From Bacillota bacterium (GTDB taxonomy: Bacteria; Eremiobacterota; SpSt-956; JAKJGF01): 52,040 nt of DNA. The notes under the pieces were generated by a model, which worked only from the letters and a program-made list of their open reading frames with translations, was not told the DNA's origin and did not search any database. Positions 19,938 through 28,093 of this stretch are shown here, in pieces; within the stretch, counting starts at the first letter, position 1; each line of letters starts with the position of its first letter. Both the position numbers and the translations under genes were made by a program. Location of the stretch: the NCBI GenBank assembly GCA_029555925.1, contig JAKPQU010000312.1, forward strand, positions 1 to 52,040. The letters are read 5' to 3'.

Positions 19938-21309
19938 CCTCCACTCCCGGTTTTGGTGCCACTTCTAATGTCATATCATCGGCAAAGGGAGAGCTTATCA
20001 AATTTTCCCTGTCCCAGAAATTCTGTATAAACATACCTATAAGGAGTGACAGGAAAGACCAGAGTATTATAAGAGTGGGATAACATTTTATAGTCGGTAT
20101 GAATTTTGGCATTATCAGAATATTTGAAATATTATACATGTGTTGTCCCTGGAAAACAATCAGTTCTTCTTTTGGTACAAGATCGGGAATGACAGATTCT
20201 GCAAAAATCTGGCAGATAAGATAAGAAAAAAAGAAGGCTTCTATAAGTCCGAGTGTGACTATTTTGGAGGTTCTGGCAGTTGCCTGTTTTGAATCCGATA
20301 CCTGGCTGCTTACCTCCAGATATAGATATAAATAGGCTGAAATAAAAGTCAGGATACAGATAATAAAAAAATGTCTTTCTTTTATTCTCAATGGAAAGGT
20401 CCAGCTTCTGTCGGAAAGGGCTATGTTGATTAAACCCATGAGAATTGCTCCCCAGAGCCTGGGGAGACTTACCTGAAACAAAAGAAGCATTGCCTTGGTA
20501 TCATCTATATTTTTTGCCGTAGCTTTATTTACGAGATATACGGTGAGAAAGATGGTAATTACCGCAAATTCCAGATAATAGAAATATCTTTCCTCTATTT
20601 TAACATTCCAGAGGCATGGCAGGTTACAGTATATCATAAACAGCGATAGAATTACTGTAGCTCCTTTTTTATTTATCAGAATATGGATTAATTTTATCAA
20701 AAATGACCATTTCCAGGAAACAAGGGACAGATATCTGATTGCATTGGCCATGTCATACCGGTACAGGAACCATTTAATGATTTTGGATTGGTCTACAGGG
20801 TCAGTGTCATCCGAGAAATCAAGGGAACAGAAATATATCTCATTTTTTTTAAGAAATCTGCTGTCCAGGATTTTTTTACATCCCTCTTCATCATTATAAT
20901 GAATGCAATATCTTAAAGCCCTGTAAACAATGAGTTCTCTTCCGTATTCTTCGGAATCTCCGAGAGATACAGAGAGAGAGCTGAAAAAAATGTTTTCATC
21001 TTCCTGACTGTCAAACAATTCAGGCAGTAATTCTATCAGGGTATAATAAATTTTATTTAACAATTTGCCTTCCTGTTCTCTATGTTCTTTTTTGAAGGCT
21101 TTTGTAATTGCCATGAAAAAGTCTGACCATATCTTTCTTCTGAGTGGTTTTTCTTTTTCTTTTATATAAACAAGCACATGTTTCGGTAATTTTTCATGTT
21201 TTTTAATCTTTGAAGAAAAATTATCTGTAAATTCTTTATCAATCAACAGGTCATCTATATAGGACAGATCGTCATAAAGAGCTTTCGATTTTTTTATTTT
21301 AAAGAACAC
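19924..21309 (-). CDS. Membrane protein of unknown function with soluble N-terminal region
   Basis: 461 residues from a GTG start (21309), with a GAGGAG site about 13 bases upstream, rather far. The first 200 residues are charged and look soluble and helical (YDDLSYIDDLLIDKEF, HVLVYIKEKEKPLRRK). From about 205 on there are roughly seven hydrophobic segments, including a last one before WDRENLISSPFADD. No family is recognised. The same-strand phosphatase gene starts 46 bases downstream, so the two may be co-transcribed. The C-terminal residues are encoded by a heptamer repeat, suggesting the stop was captured by repeat spread. Confidence 0.7.
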   Translation of the reverse strand: MFFKIKKSKALYDDLSYIDDLLIDKEFTDNFSSKIKKHEKLPKHVLVYIKEKEKPLRRKIWSDFFMAITKAFKKEHREQEGKLLNKIYYTLIELLPELFDSQEDENIFFSSLSVSLGDSEEYGRELIVYRALRYCIHYNDEEGCKKILDSRFLKKNEIYFCSLDFSDDTDPVDQSKIIKWFLYRYDMANAIRYLSLVSWKWSFLIKLIHILINKKGATVILSLFMIYCNLPCLWNVKIEERYFYYLEFAVITIFLTVYLVNKATAKNIDDTKAMLLLFQVSLPRLWGAILMGLINIALSDRSWTFPLRIKERHFFIICILTFISAYLYLYLEVSSQVSDSKQATARTSKIVTLGLIEAFFFSYLICQIFAESVIPDLVPKEELIVFQGQHMYNISNILIMPKFIPTIKCYPTLIILWSFLSLLIGMFIQNFWDRENLISSPFADDMTLEVAPKPGVEEREA

Positions 21310-21411
21310 TTTTAGATAATACTCCTCTGTTTTCTTTATTTCCTTAAAAAATTATATCATTTCAACTGGAATAAATCAAATTGCTGATTTAAAGTAATTC
21401 TGAAAATTCAC

Positions 21412-21440
21412 TTGTAATTATATAGTTAAATAAGTATAAT
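21412..21440 (+). promoter_or_regulatory. Sigma70-type promoter for the lipoprotein gene
   Basis: TTGTAA (21412-21417), 17-base spacer, TATAAT (21435-21440), 48 bases before the ATG at 21489. A strong AAGGAGG ribosome site follows. Confidence 0.7.
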
Positions 21441-21488
21441 ATTAAAATAGATATTATTATAATTATTTAATTTACTAAGGAGGAAAAT

Positions 21489-23018
21489 ATGAAAAAAAGC
21501 AGGATTTTAGAACTGTGTTGCCTTTTATTTATTCTTGTTCCCCTATCAGGTCTGTATGTAATCGGATGCAGTGATTCCGGAACAGTTACAGGTAATCCGG
21601 TAAATCCATCTCAACCCACCGCTGTTCCTCCCCAGAAAGGGAATATTATCGGAACATTGCTTAACAGTCAGGGAAATCCTATGGGTAATTTAATGGTAAT
21701 TTTGAGAGCAGCTCTGGGCAGCCCTGAAATTGCAAGAACCACTACAGATAGTAACGGAAATTTTTCTTTTTCAAATATTACTGTAGGCAGTTATATTCTC
21801 GAGGCTCTTAATTCAGCCGGTGCAGTAATAGCAAGTGCAAATACAGGTGTAAACGCAAATAGTACAACTAACAGTCAGATTGTGGAAGGTACTTTCCTTC
21901 CCACTCCTACACCTACTTCTCCTCCTACGTCTACTCCTGATCCCAGGACACCTACAATATTTATACCACCTCCGCCTCCACCGGGCTCAACATCCACTCC
22001 CACACCTACGGCAACTTTTACGGGTACGCCTCCTACATCCACTCCTACACCTACAGCGACAGGGCCTACACCTACCCGTACAAATACTCCCGTTGTTTCT
22101 ACGAGGCAACCTCGTGGAATAGCAATAACAGGCAGTGGCAGAGTATATGTGGCAGAATATAAAAGTAACACTGTAGCTTATTTCCTTCCCGGTGCTACGA
22201 CTGCCAGTCATGTAAGCACCGGTATAGGAACAAATCCTGAGTGGATAACAACGACAAATAATAATCAGGTATTTGTCACCAATTTTAACAGTGCCAATAT
22301 TTCTCAGATTACCGACGGAGACTCTACGGGAAGAATAATACCTCTTCCGTCCGGAACACATGCAAGAAAACCTATGGGTATAACAACAGACAATACCAGT
22401 CTTTATATTGTAGATAATAACAATGCCGATTTGCTTGTTATCCCGATTTCACAGTTGACCACTCCTTTAAATTCCGATCCGAATACCTATACTAAAGTAT
22501 ATAATATACCGAATGCTACAAATGCCAGATATATAGGATACTACAATAATCGACTTTATATTACAGCAGATAATAAAATTGTTATTTTAACTGCTGCCAA
22601 TCCTCTGACAGATCCGAACTCCGTGGCTGTCGGAAGTTCACCTATGGATATAGATATTGGTTCAATGTACGCTCTTACCGGTAATTTCGGTTCCAATAAT
22701 GCTTCAATAATGGTTACCGGTACCAATGCAGTTTCATCGTTTGCTACCGGTAATCAACCTTACGGAGTGGATATTTTTTATGATCTTACAGGGGTTTTTG
22801 TGGCAAATATGCTGTCCAATACGATAACACGGGCTGATATTAATGGTACAGTATCAGACTTTACTATTACAGGAGGCACATTGAATGATCCTTATGATCT
22901 GACCAGTAGTGCCGTAGATGCAAATTATCTCTATGTTACAAATAGTGAAGGTGATAATGTCTTCAGAATTAATACCGGCACCAGGCATGTAGATACTATT
23001 ACAAATTTGAAGCCCTAA
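21489..23018 (+). CDS. Surface lipoprotein: carboxypeptidase-regulatory-like domain, PT-rich linker, beta-propeller
   Basis: 509 residues. The signal ends at LYVIGC, a reasonable lipobox with Cys27, so the protein is probably lipid-anchored. Residues about 50-130 form a CarboxypepD_reg-like beta-sandwich (GNIIGTLLNSQGNPMGNL, TTDSNGNFSFSNITVGSY). Residues about 135-200 are a Pro/Thr-rich spacer of PTPT and TPTATG repeats like those in secreted wall-spanning proteins. The rest is a propeller with repeats of the type GVDIFYDLTGVFVANMLSN and ITTTNNNQVFVTNFNSANI. Such propellers bind proteins or polysaccharides; the ligand is unknown. The gene has its own promoter, an AAGGAGG site and a strong terminator, so it is a single-gene transcript. 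Confidence 0.85.
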   Translation: MKKSRILELCCLLFILVPLSGLYVIGCSDSGTVTGNPVNPSQPTAVPPQKGNIIGTLLNSQGNPMGNLMVILRAALGSPEIARTTTDSNGNFSFSNITVGSYILEALNSAGAVIASANTGVNANSTTNSQIVEGTFLPTPTPTSPPTSTPDPRTPTIFIPPPPPPGSTSTPTPTATFTGTPPTSTPTPTATGPTPTRTNTPVVSTRQPRGIAITGSGRVYVAEYKSNTVAYFLPGATTASHVSTGIGTNPEWITTTNNNQVFVTNFNSANISQITDGDSTGRIIPLPSGTHARKPMGITTDNTSLYIVDNNNADLLVIPISQLTTPLNSDPNTYTKVYNIPNATNARYIGYYNNRLYITADNKIVILTAANPLTDPNSVAVGSSPMDIDIGSMYALTGNFGSNNASIMVTGTNAVSSFATGNQPYGVDIFYDLTGVFVANMLSNTITRADINGTVSDFTITGGTLNDPYDLTSSAVDANYLYVTNSEGDNVFRINTGTRHVDTITNLKP

Positions 23019-23029
23019 ATTTTTATCTG

Positions 23030-23070
23030 ACAGGCACAGTTTTCCGGAAAACTGTGCCTGTTTGTTTTTT
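23030..23070 (+). terminator. Strong intrinsic terminator
   Basis: A perfect palindrome from 23030 to 23061 (arms ACAGGCACAGTTTTCC and its complement, CCGG at the tip) is followed by TTGTTTTTT. It begins 11 bases after the lipoprotein stop. Confidence 0.92.
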
Positions 23071-23112
23071 ACGGAATTATGGCAGAATTTTTGCAGTATA
23101 TGTTTATTCATG

Positions 23113-24411
23113 TGTAACAAATATATTTATATTATCATTATTGCATATCTTATGATCTCCCTCTCATCTCCTGCATCTTCAGACCCGGAAAACCTGCAGG
23201 ATATTTATTGCCAAAAACTTCTTGTATGTAAAAAAACTGATACGGCATTGAAAGCCCGCCTTGCAGGGGCAAGGCTTAAATTGTTGCAATTGAGCAATAT
23301 CCGTTCGACGCCTGTTACAGAAGTTACTATTACATCCATTTCTCCGCTTACAGATTACGTGAACCTGCTCAGAAAATATTTTCCTCTTGCCGGGGTAACA
23401 GGAAGATTTCAGGACTGGAGAACCACTTCTAAATATCGACGTCATGCGGGATTGCATTATGGTTATGACATATATCTTGAGAAAGGTACAAAAATACCGG
23501 TTCTCTGGGATGGCACTGTAACAGATGTGATTAACTGGTACGGTGAAGAATATGGAGTAACTGTTAGTTCTTCCGGCGGTTTAAATCTTACCTATGGCCA
23601 CGTAAGCCCGAGAGTGGAACCGGGACAGAAGGTATCGAGAGGAGATATTATAGCACTCTGCTGGAGCGATCATGTAGACTTGAAAATGCGGGACAGTGCC
23701 GGAAATTTTGTGGATTTTGCAAAATTTATCGGAGTTAAGAAAACACTTCCTCCCAGGACATATGAAAAAGAAAAGAAAATAGCTTTATGTCAGATATTTC
23801 TTATAGAATCCTTTATTCATTTAAATATAGCAGAAGCCTATATGGATTATATTGATACCATGTCTTCATATTACAGTGTTGCCATAGCTTCTCTTTCAGA
23901 AGAGGAAACCTATTTTACCCTGAAAGATTCTAAAAAATACAGGGAAGAAATTGATTATATCCGGAGCCTTAAAGAAATATTTGCTGAACATTTCAGGCTT
24001 AAGAAACATAAAATGTCTTCACTTGCAGGGCTTGTCGAAAAGCATATAGCTATGGCGGGAGAAAAGCAGAAGAACAGTGAAGCCCTGTTATTTACTTCCG
24101 AAGTAAAAATGACATTTAAGTCCCTTAAGGAAAAAATGAACAAGGTAAAATCTGATTTTAAGCCTGTAAAAGAAAGATTTCATCCCTCTGCCGGATCAAA
24201 TGTAACTTTTAAATTTCCTCCTGAATATATTGTTCAGATTAAAACAACGGCCGGGAAATCCGGGAATGATAAAGCTTTAATTGAAGCAAGGAATAATCTT
24301 GCTGCAGCCTTTGAACTTTATATACAGGGAGTCATTCCTGTGGAAAAACTTGATAATTTTAGGTGGAATTATAGAAAGGTTTTGATGGAATTTAGAATTG
24401 AAAATTACTGA
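23113..24411 (+). CDS. Exported M23 (LytM)-like peptidase domain protein with coiled-coil C-terminus
   Basis: 432 residues from the ATG at 23113. An earlier ATG at 23062 is inside the terminator, so this start, which gives a signal peptide (IYIIIIAYLMISLSSPASS), is preferred despite a weak ribosome site. Residues near 110-220 follow LytM/M23 order: HYGYDIYLEKGT (HxxxD-type metal site), DGTVTDV, TYGHVSPRVEPGQKVSRGD, then SDHVDLKMRD, where the usual HxH is HxD. M23 enzymes cut peptidoglycan cross-bridges; the changed last ligand could mean loss of activity, as in EnvC/NlpD-type regulators. The C-terminal half is Lys/Glu-rich helical. It is probably periplasmic. Confidence 0.75.
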   Translation, partial: CNKYIYIIIIAYLMISLSSPASSDPENLQDIYCQKLLVCKKTDTALKARLAGARLKLLQLSNIRSTPVTEVTITSISPLTDYVNLLRKYFPLAGVTGRFQDWRTTSKYRRHAGLHYGYDIYLEKGTKIPVLWDGTVTDVINWYGEEYGVTVSSSGGLNLTYGHVSPRVEPGQKVSRGDIIALCWSDHVDLKMRDSAGNFVDFAKFIGVKKTLPPRTYEKEKKIALCQIFLIESFIHLNIAEAYMDYIDTMSSYYSVAIASLSEEETYFTLKDSKKYREEIDYIRSLKEIFAEHFRLKKHKMSSLAGLVEKHIAMAGEKQKNSEALLFTSEVKMTFKSLKEKMNKVKSDFKPVKERFHPSAGSNVTFKFPPEYIVQIKTTAGKSGNDKALIEARNNLAAAFELYIQGVIPVEKLDNFRWNYRKVLMEFRIENY

Positions 24412-24418
24412 AAAAGTC

Positions 24419-24447
24419 TTGACATGTAAAAGATAATCGGTTAAAAT
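24419..24447 (+). promoter_or_regulatory. Sigma70-type promoter of the peroxiredoxin gene
   Basis: TTGACA (24419-24424), 17-base spacer, TAAAAT (24442-24447). An inverted AATAAT-ggaat-ATTATT (24445-24461) overlaps the -10 box and start region and could be a PerR/Fur-like operator, though it does not match a full consensus. Confidence 0.75.
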
Positions 24448-24494
24448 AATGGAATATTATTCTTGATTATTTAAATAGAGAAAGGAAGATGGCT

Positions 24495-25079
24495 ATGTGT
24501 CTTGTAACAAAAGAAGGACCTGATTTTAAAGCCCAGGCGGTTATGCCGAATAATACTTTTGAGGAATTGAGTCTGTCGAAATTCAGAGGTAAATATGTGC
24601 TTTTATTCTTTTATCCTCTGGATTTTACCTTCGTATGCCCTACCGAGATTATAGCTTTTGATAAGAAACTGGCTGAATTTAAAAAGAAAAACTGTGAAGT
24701 TATCGGAGTCTCTATAGATTCACACTTTACCCATCTGGCATGGAAAAACACTCCCCGCGACCAGGGAGGTATAGGAAATATCCAGTATCCTCTTGTGTCG
24801 GATCTGGATAAAAATATTTCGAAAGCCTATGGAGTACTGGTAAATGAATCTATAGCTTTAAGAGGACTTTTCCTCATAGACCCGAAGGGTGTGGTACGTC
24901 ATGCCCTGGTCAATGATTTGCCTCTCGGCAGAAGTGTTGACGAAGCCCTCCGTACACTTGATGCACTTCAGTTCGTAGATACCCATGGTGAAGTATGTCC
25001 TGCCAACTGGAAAGAGGGAGAAGAAGCCATGAAACCTACTTCCGATGGCGTAGCAGGTTATCTGGCAAAACACGGGTAA
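24495..25079 (+). CDS. Typical 2-Cys peroxiredoxin (AhpC/Prx1 type)
   Basis: 194 residues. The peroxidatic Cys is in FTFVCPTEIIAF (about residue 48) and the resolving Cys in GEVCPANWKEG (about 168), so this is the typical two-Cys class that reduces H2O2 and alkyl hydroperoxides, with a thioredoxin-like or AhpF partner not present here. The sensitive-type GG.G region (RDQGGIGNIQYPLVSD) is present. Two in-frame ATGs exist at 24489 and 24495; AGGA lies only 2 bases before the first but 8 before the second, so the second is chosen. A consensus promoter precedes it and a heptamer array follows at the convergent junction. Confidence 0.93.
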   Translation: MCLVTKEGPDFKAQAVMPNNTFEELSLSKFRGKYVLLFFYPLDFTFVCPTEIIAFDKKLAEFKKKNCEVIGVSIDSHFTHLAWKNTPRDQGGIGNIQYPLVSDLDKNISKAYGVLVNESIALRGLFLIDPKGVVRHALVNDLPLGRSVDEALRTLDALQFVDTHGEVCPANWKEGEEAMKPTSDGVAGYLAKHG

Positions 25080-25080
25080 T

Positions 25081-25138
25081 CAGTGAGTGTGGTGAGTAGT
25101 GAGTGGTGAGTGGATAATACCCGCCATTTACTACTCAT
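25081..25138. repeat. Heptamer array at a convergent gene junction
   Basis: Units GTGAGTG, TGGTGAGTAGTGAGTG and GTGAGTG on the left face a CATTTACTACTCATG right arm. The array fills the whole gap between the peroxiredoxin and universal stress protein stops and could terminate both. Confidence 0.75.
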
Positions 25139-25140
25139 GC

Positions 25141-25569
25141 CTAAACTATTTCTACCTTTACTCCTGTAGACTCTGTAATCAATTCTGCAAATTTCTCTAT
25201 CTGTTCTGTTTTAAAATATTTTTGATTATGTTCTTCTCTGGGGCTTCCGAGTACCAGTAGATCTGCATTTTTTTCAATGAGACATTTTTCTATTGCTTCT
25301 CTTATAGTGCCTTCACCTGTAACAAAATCAGCTTCCACTCCTTTTTTCTTTGCCTGAGCTCTGGCTATTCTCAGGAGAAGCCTTCCCATTCTTGTTACTT
25401 CATCTTTGAGTTCAGTCCTGATCCTTATGTCAGATTTTTCGATTAAAATGTTGTCTATGACATAGAGAAATATTATTTTAAATTCCCGAGCTCTGGCTAT
25501 ATCTATAGCTTTGGCCTGTGTTGTTCTGCTTGCCAGCCCACCTCTTATGGCACATACAAGTGTTTTCAT
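25141..25569 (-). CDS. Universal stress protein (UspA-like)
   Basis: 142 residues with the alternating beta/alpha pattern of Usp domains: TLVCAIRGGLAS, KAIDIARAREFKIIFLYVID, then ADFVTGEGTIREAIEKCLIEKNADLLVLGSPREE. The C-terminal ATP-binding motif (GxxGx9GS/T) is not clear, so nucleotide binding is uncertain. The ATG follows GAGGAGA, which lies within the last codons of the antiporter gene; the genes are 9 bases apart and surely co-transcribed. Usp proteins paired with transporters often sense the energy state and regulate the partner, so control of the antiporter is a reasonable inference. Confidence 0.8.
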   Translation of the reverse strand: MKTLVCAIRGGLASRTTQAKAIDIARAREFKIIFLYVIDNILIEKSDIRIRTELKDEVTRMGRLLLRIARAQAKKKGVEADFVTGEGTIREAIEKCLIEKNADLLVLGSPREEHNQKYFKTEQIEKFAELITESTGVKVEIV

Positions 25570-25578
25570 AATTTCTCC

Positions 25579-27138
25579 TCAATCCAGTGATTCTATTACT
25601 GAAAGTGCTTCAATCCTTCTGTCTATTTCTTCGGCTAATTCCGTATAAACCTCATCTGAAAGAAGGCCTCTATGAAGAGCATCTCCCAGTGAGCTTCTTT
25701 CTGCTCTCAATGCTTCTCTTCTTGCCTGAATTATCACTTCTTTTTCCATTTCTGGATGTTCCGCAAATAAATCAGTCAGATCTTTTGTAAGTTGTTCATC
25801 GAGTTCATGATATTCTTCACACATACCGGCCCAGACATCGCCTGAAAGAATACCTTCTTCCCTGAGTCTTATTAAACTCTGAAGACCTGCCCTCATGGAA
25901 TATAATTTCCCCCATCTTTTTTCTCTTACCAGCTTTCTTTCCGGCTTTTCTGTGAGACCCAGTTTTTTCAATATGAATTGAATTGTTGTACCCTGAGCAA
26001 GAAGTGTAAAAAGTACAACTCCGTAGGCCATGGTCTGAAGTAATTCCATGTGAGGCAGTTTCAGAGGAAGTGTGAGAGCCAGTGCAAGACTCAATGCACC
26101 TCGAAGACCTCCCCAGAATAAAACATGTCTCCATGATCTCGGCATATACCCTCCCATATAGTGATGTACAGGCCAGGAGAGACCGTATACTACGATTGCT
26201 CTGCTGATTAAAACAGCTAGGACTGCCACAGATATGGGCCATATATTTGTTATAATAGTAGATATATTTACTTTAAGTCCTATGAAAAGAAAAACAAGTG
26301 AATTTGCAAGAAAAGCCAGATATTCCCAGAAATTGAAGAGCACAATTTTAGTCGTAGGAGACATACCTTTGGGCCCGAGATTCCCGCTTAATATCCCTGC
26401 TGATACGACAGCAAGAACGCCGCTTACATGGAAATGTTCTGCCATCAGGTAGCTACCATAGGCGAGAACTGTTGTTATTGTTATTTCTATGAGATAGTCA
26501 TCAATGCGGGCTATAATCTGTGAGCCTATCCACCCTAAAACTCCCCCTATTAAAAGCCCCATAAAGGAAACTTTAAAAAAATTCAGTATAGATACAGGAA
26601 GGTTAAAGGAAGCGGTTAGTGCTACAGCTAGAGCCAGTTTAAACAATACTATGGCAGTTCCGTCATTGAATAAACTTTCTCCTTCTACCGTCACGGCAAG
26701 TCTTTTCGAAACACCGAGTGTTCTGAAGAGGGCCACTACAGCTACAGGATCTGTGGCGGAAATAAGAGCGCCGAATACTATTGCTACCGGCATGGCTATA
26801 CCTGTTCCGCAGGTTATAATTACTCCCACAATCAATGTAGTTATTATGACTCCTGGGACGGCCAGCATTAATATGGACGTAAAATTATCCCTTAATACAT
26901 TGAATTCCACATGGAAAGCTGCTTCAAAAACCAGGGGAGGTATAAATATACCCAGTATGAGTTCAGGTGTTATTTCAATATTTACAGGTGATTGGCTGGT
27001 TACAAAAAGCCCTGCAATTACAAGAGCCACTGTGTATGGCATCCTCAATCTCTGTGCCACTACAGCAACAATTGTTACAAGGACGAGTAATTCAATTATG
27101 AGTGTTTCACTTTCAAAGAAATGTTCTAGATTGCTCAT
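25579..27138 (-). CDS. CPA1-type Na+(K+)/H+ antiporter
   Basis: 519 residues. About 12 membrane segments occupy residues 12-390, followed by a cytoplasmic helical tail rich in Glu and Arg. Signature segments: FIPPLVFEAAFHVE, the ion-site motif ALISATDPVAVVALFR with the ND/TDP-type acid, GESLFNDGTAIVLFK, and HVLFWGGLRGALSLALAL. These are standard for NhaP/CPA1 exchangers that swap Na+ or K+ for H+. The tail carries two helical repeats resembling regulatory domains. It has no Shine-Dalgarno at the chosen ATG. It leads the two-gene operon with the universal stress protein and is divergent from the CBS/ArsB genes. Confidence 0.9.
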   Translation of the reverse strand: MSNLEHFFESETLIIELLVLVTIVAVVAQRLRMPYTVALVIAGLFVTSQSPVNIEITPELILGIFIPPLVFEAAFHVEFNVLRDNFTSILMLAVPGVIITTLIVGVIITCGTGIAMPVAIVFGALISATDPVAVVALFRTLGVSKRLAVTVEGESLFNDGTAIVLFKLALAVALTASFNLPVSILNFFKVSFMGLLIGGVLGWIGSQIIARIDDYLIEITITTVLAYGSYLMAEHFHVSGVLAVVSAGILSGNLGPKGMSPTTKIVLFNFWEYLAFLANSLVFLFIGLKVNISTIITNIWPISVAVLAVLISRAIVVYGLSWPVHHYMGGYMPRSWRHVLFWGGLRGALSLALALTLPLKLPHMELLQTMAYGVVLFTLLAQGTTIQFILKKLGLTEKPERKLVREKRWGKLYSMRAGLQSLIRLREEGILSGDVWAGMCEEYHELDEQLTKDLTDLFAEHPEMEKEVIIQARREALRAERSSLGDALHRGLLSDEVYTELAEEIDRRIEALSVIESLD

Positions 27139-27189
27139 TTTTATATTCTATGTAAAAACCCCGTAATGTTTGATGTGACTAATTAATGA

Positions 27190-27285
27190 GATAAGCATAA
27201 ATTACATATATGCTCTCGTGACGCGTAACGCGTGACGCGTCACGGGAGGAAAACGTTTATTACATGATTATGCTCAGGTCAGTAA
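27190..27285 (+). repeat. Type II inverted-repeat element, copy 1
   Basis: It runs from ATAAGCATAAATTACATATA through a heptamer core (GTGACGCGTAACGCGTGACG) to TTTATTACATGATTATGCTC. Ends AAGCATAA/TTATGCT are inverted. An inverted copy lies at 33974-34063 and diverged copies near 39747, 44677 and 46370. Confidence 0.75.
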
Positions 27286-27446
27286 ATTCTAAAATATTCT
27301 AAATATATTTTATTTATAGTATCATTATGTTTAATTTTCTGCAAGCTACTTTTTATTAATTTTTTATATAGAATGGTTGCTATTGCAACGAGTTTATTGT
27401 AAACTGATAATAATAATTTTTTTGATCAACTAAATCTATGAATATT

Positions 27447-27593
27447 ATAGTTAATTTCATAACGAGCCTTAAATGATACCCCGTAATGAGTAAAGTGTAA
27501 TACGTGATGGGCAGGAGTATAAACCTGTCACGCGTCACGCGTTACGCGTCACGACTCCTTAATTTTAAATAAGTTATGAAATACACTGTAATA
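27447..27593 (-). repeat. Type I MITE-like element, copy A
   Basis: Left end TTAATTTCATAAC, right end AAGTTATGAAATACACTGT, with heptamer core TGTCACGCGTCACGCGTTAC between. It has the same orientation as the copy at 40511-40650 and ends immediately before the ribosome site of the CBS gene. Confidence 0.75.
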
Positions 27594-27619
27594 ATATTTT
27601 CGAAAGGAGTTGTTATTTA

Positions 27620-28093
27620 ATGATACTCAAGAATTGTATGAAGGATGTCATTGCTATTCGACCTTCAACTACCGTCAGGGAGGCGGCGAAATTGATAATT
27701 GAAAGGCGCGCAGGGACACTTCCTGTAGTGGATGATAATGAAACTCTCGTAGGAGTGGTAAGGCTTCCCGGTATTTTAAAGGTCTTTATGCCTAACTTTG
27801 TTTCTTTACTGGATAATATTGATTTTGTAGCTGACTTCGGCTCCCTCGAAGAGCTTCATTTCAGCGATATACCGGAAATAGAAAATATTACTATGAAAAA
27901 AATTATGGAAAAACCTGTCCTTGTAGACGAAGAATGCGGCCTGTTACGGGCTTTTGCCATTATGGATAAATATAATTTTATGGATTTACTCGTTGTAAAT
28001 AAAGAAGGTCGTCTTGTCGGTATTGCTTCCCGTGTGGATATTGCCGCAGGATTTCTCTCTGCTTCCATGGAAAGCGGAGGTGCTCTGACATGA
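27620..28093 (+). CDS. CBS-domain pair protein
   Basis: 157 residues forming two CBS motifs (Bateman module): MKDVIAIRPSTTVREAAKLI with GTLPVVDDNETLVGVV, then IMEKPVLVDEECGLLRAF with LVVNKEGRLVGIASRVDI. Such modules bind adenosine nucleotides or SAM and gate enzymes or transporters. The stop overlaps the ATG of the ArsB/NhaD gene (ATGA), so the two proteins are coupled and the CBS protein probably regulates that transporter. The Shine-Dalgarno AAAGGAG lies 11 bases upstream. A degraded second copy of this gene's 3' end precedes the second transporter. Confidence 0.85.
   Translation: MILKNCMKDVIAIRPSTTVREAAKLIIERRAGTLPVVDDNETLVGVVRLPGILKVFMPNFVSLLDNIDFVADFGSLEELHFSDIPEIENITMKKIMEKPVLVDEECGLLRAFAIMDKYNFMDLLVVNKEGRLVGIASRVDIAAGFLSASMESGGALT

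Larger units (their letters stand above)
27139..27619. other. Divergent intergenic region carrying two repeat elements
   Basis: 481 bases between the antiporter and the CBS gene. It contains one copy of each inverted-repeat-ended element (27190-27285 and 27447-27593). Between them lies AT-rich DNA with two tandem hairpins, GTTGC-TATT-GCAAC (27376-27389) and AGTTTA-TTG-TAAACT (27391-27405), the latter followed by a T-run. No gene was seen. Confidence 0.6.

Noticed and set aside
21875..22361. Reverse-strand open frames rich in Gly/Val or Cys/Arg opposite the lipoprotein linker
   Set aside because: They are shadows of the Pro/Thr repeat region and have no ribosome site or family match.
23062..23112. 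Earlier ATG for the M23-like gene
   Set aside because: It lies in the T-run of the preceding terminator and would put extra polar residues before the signal peptide.
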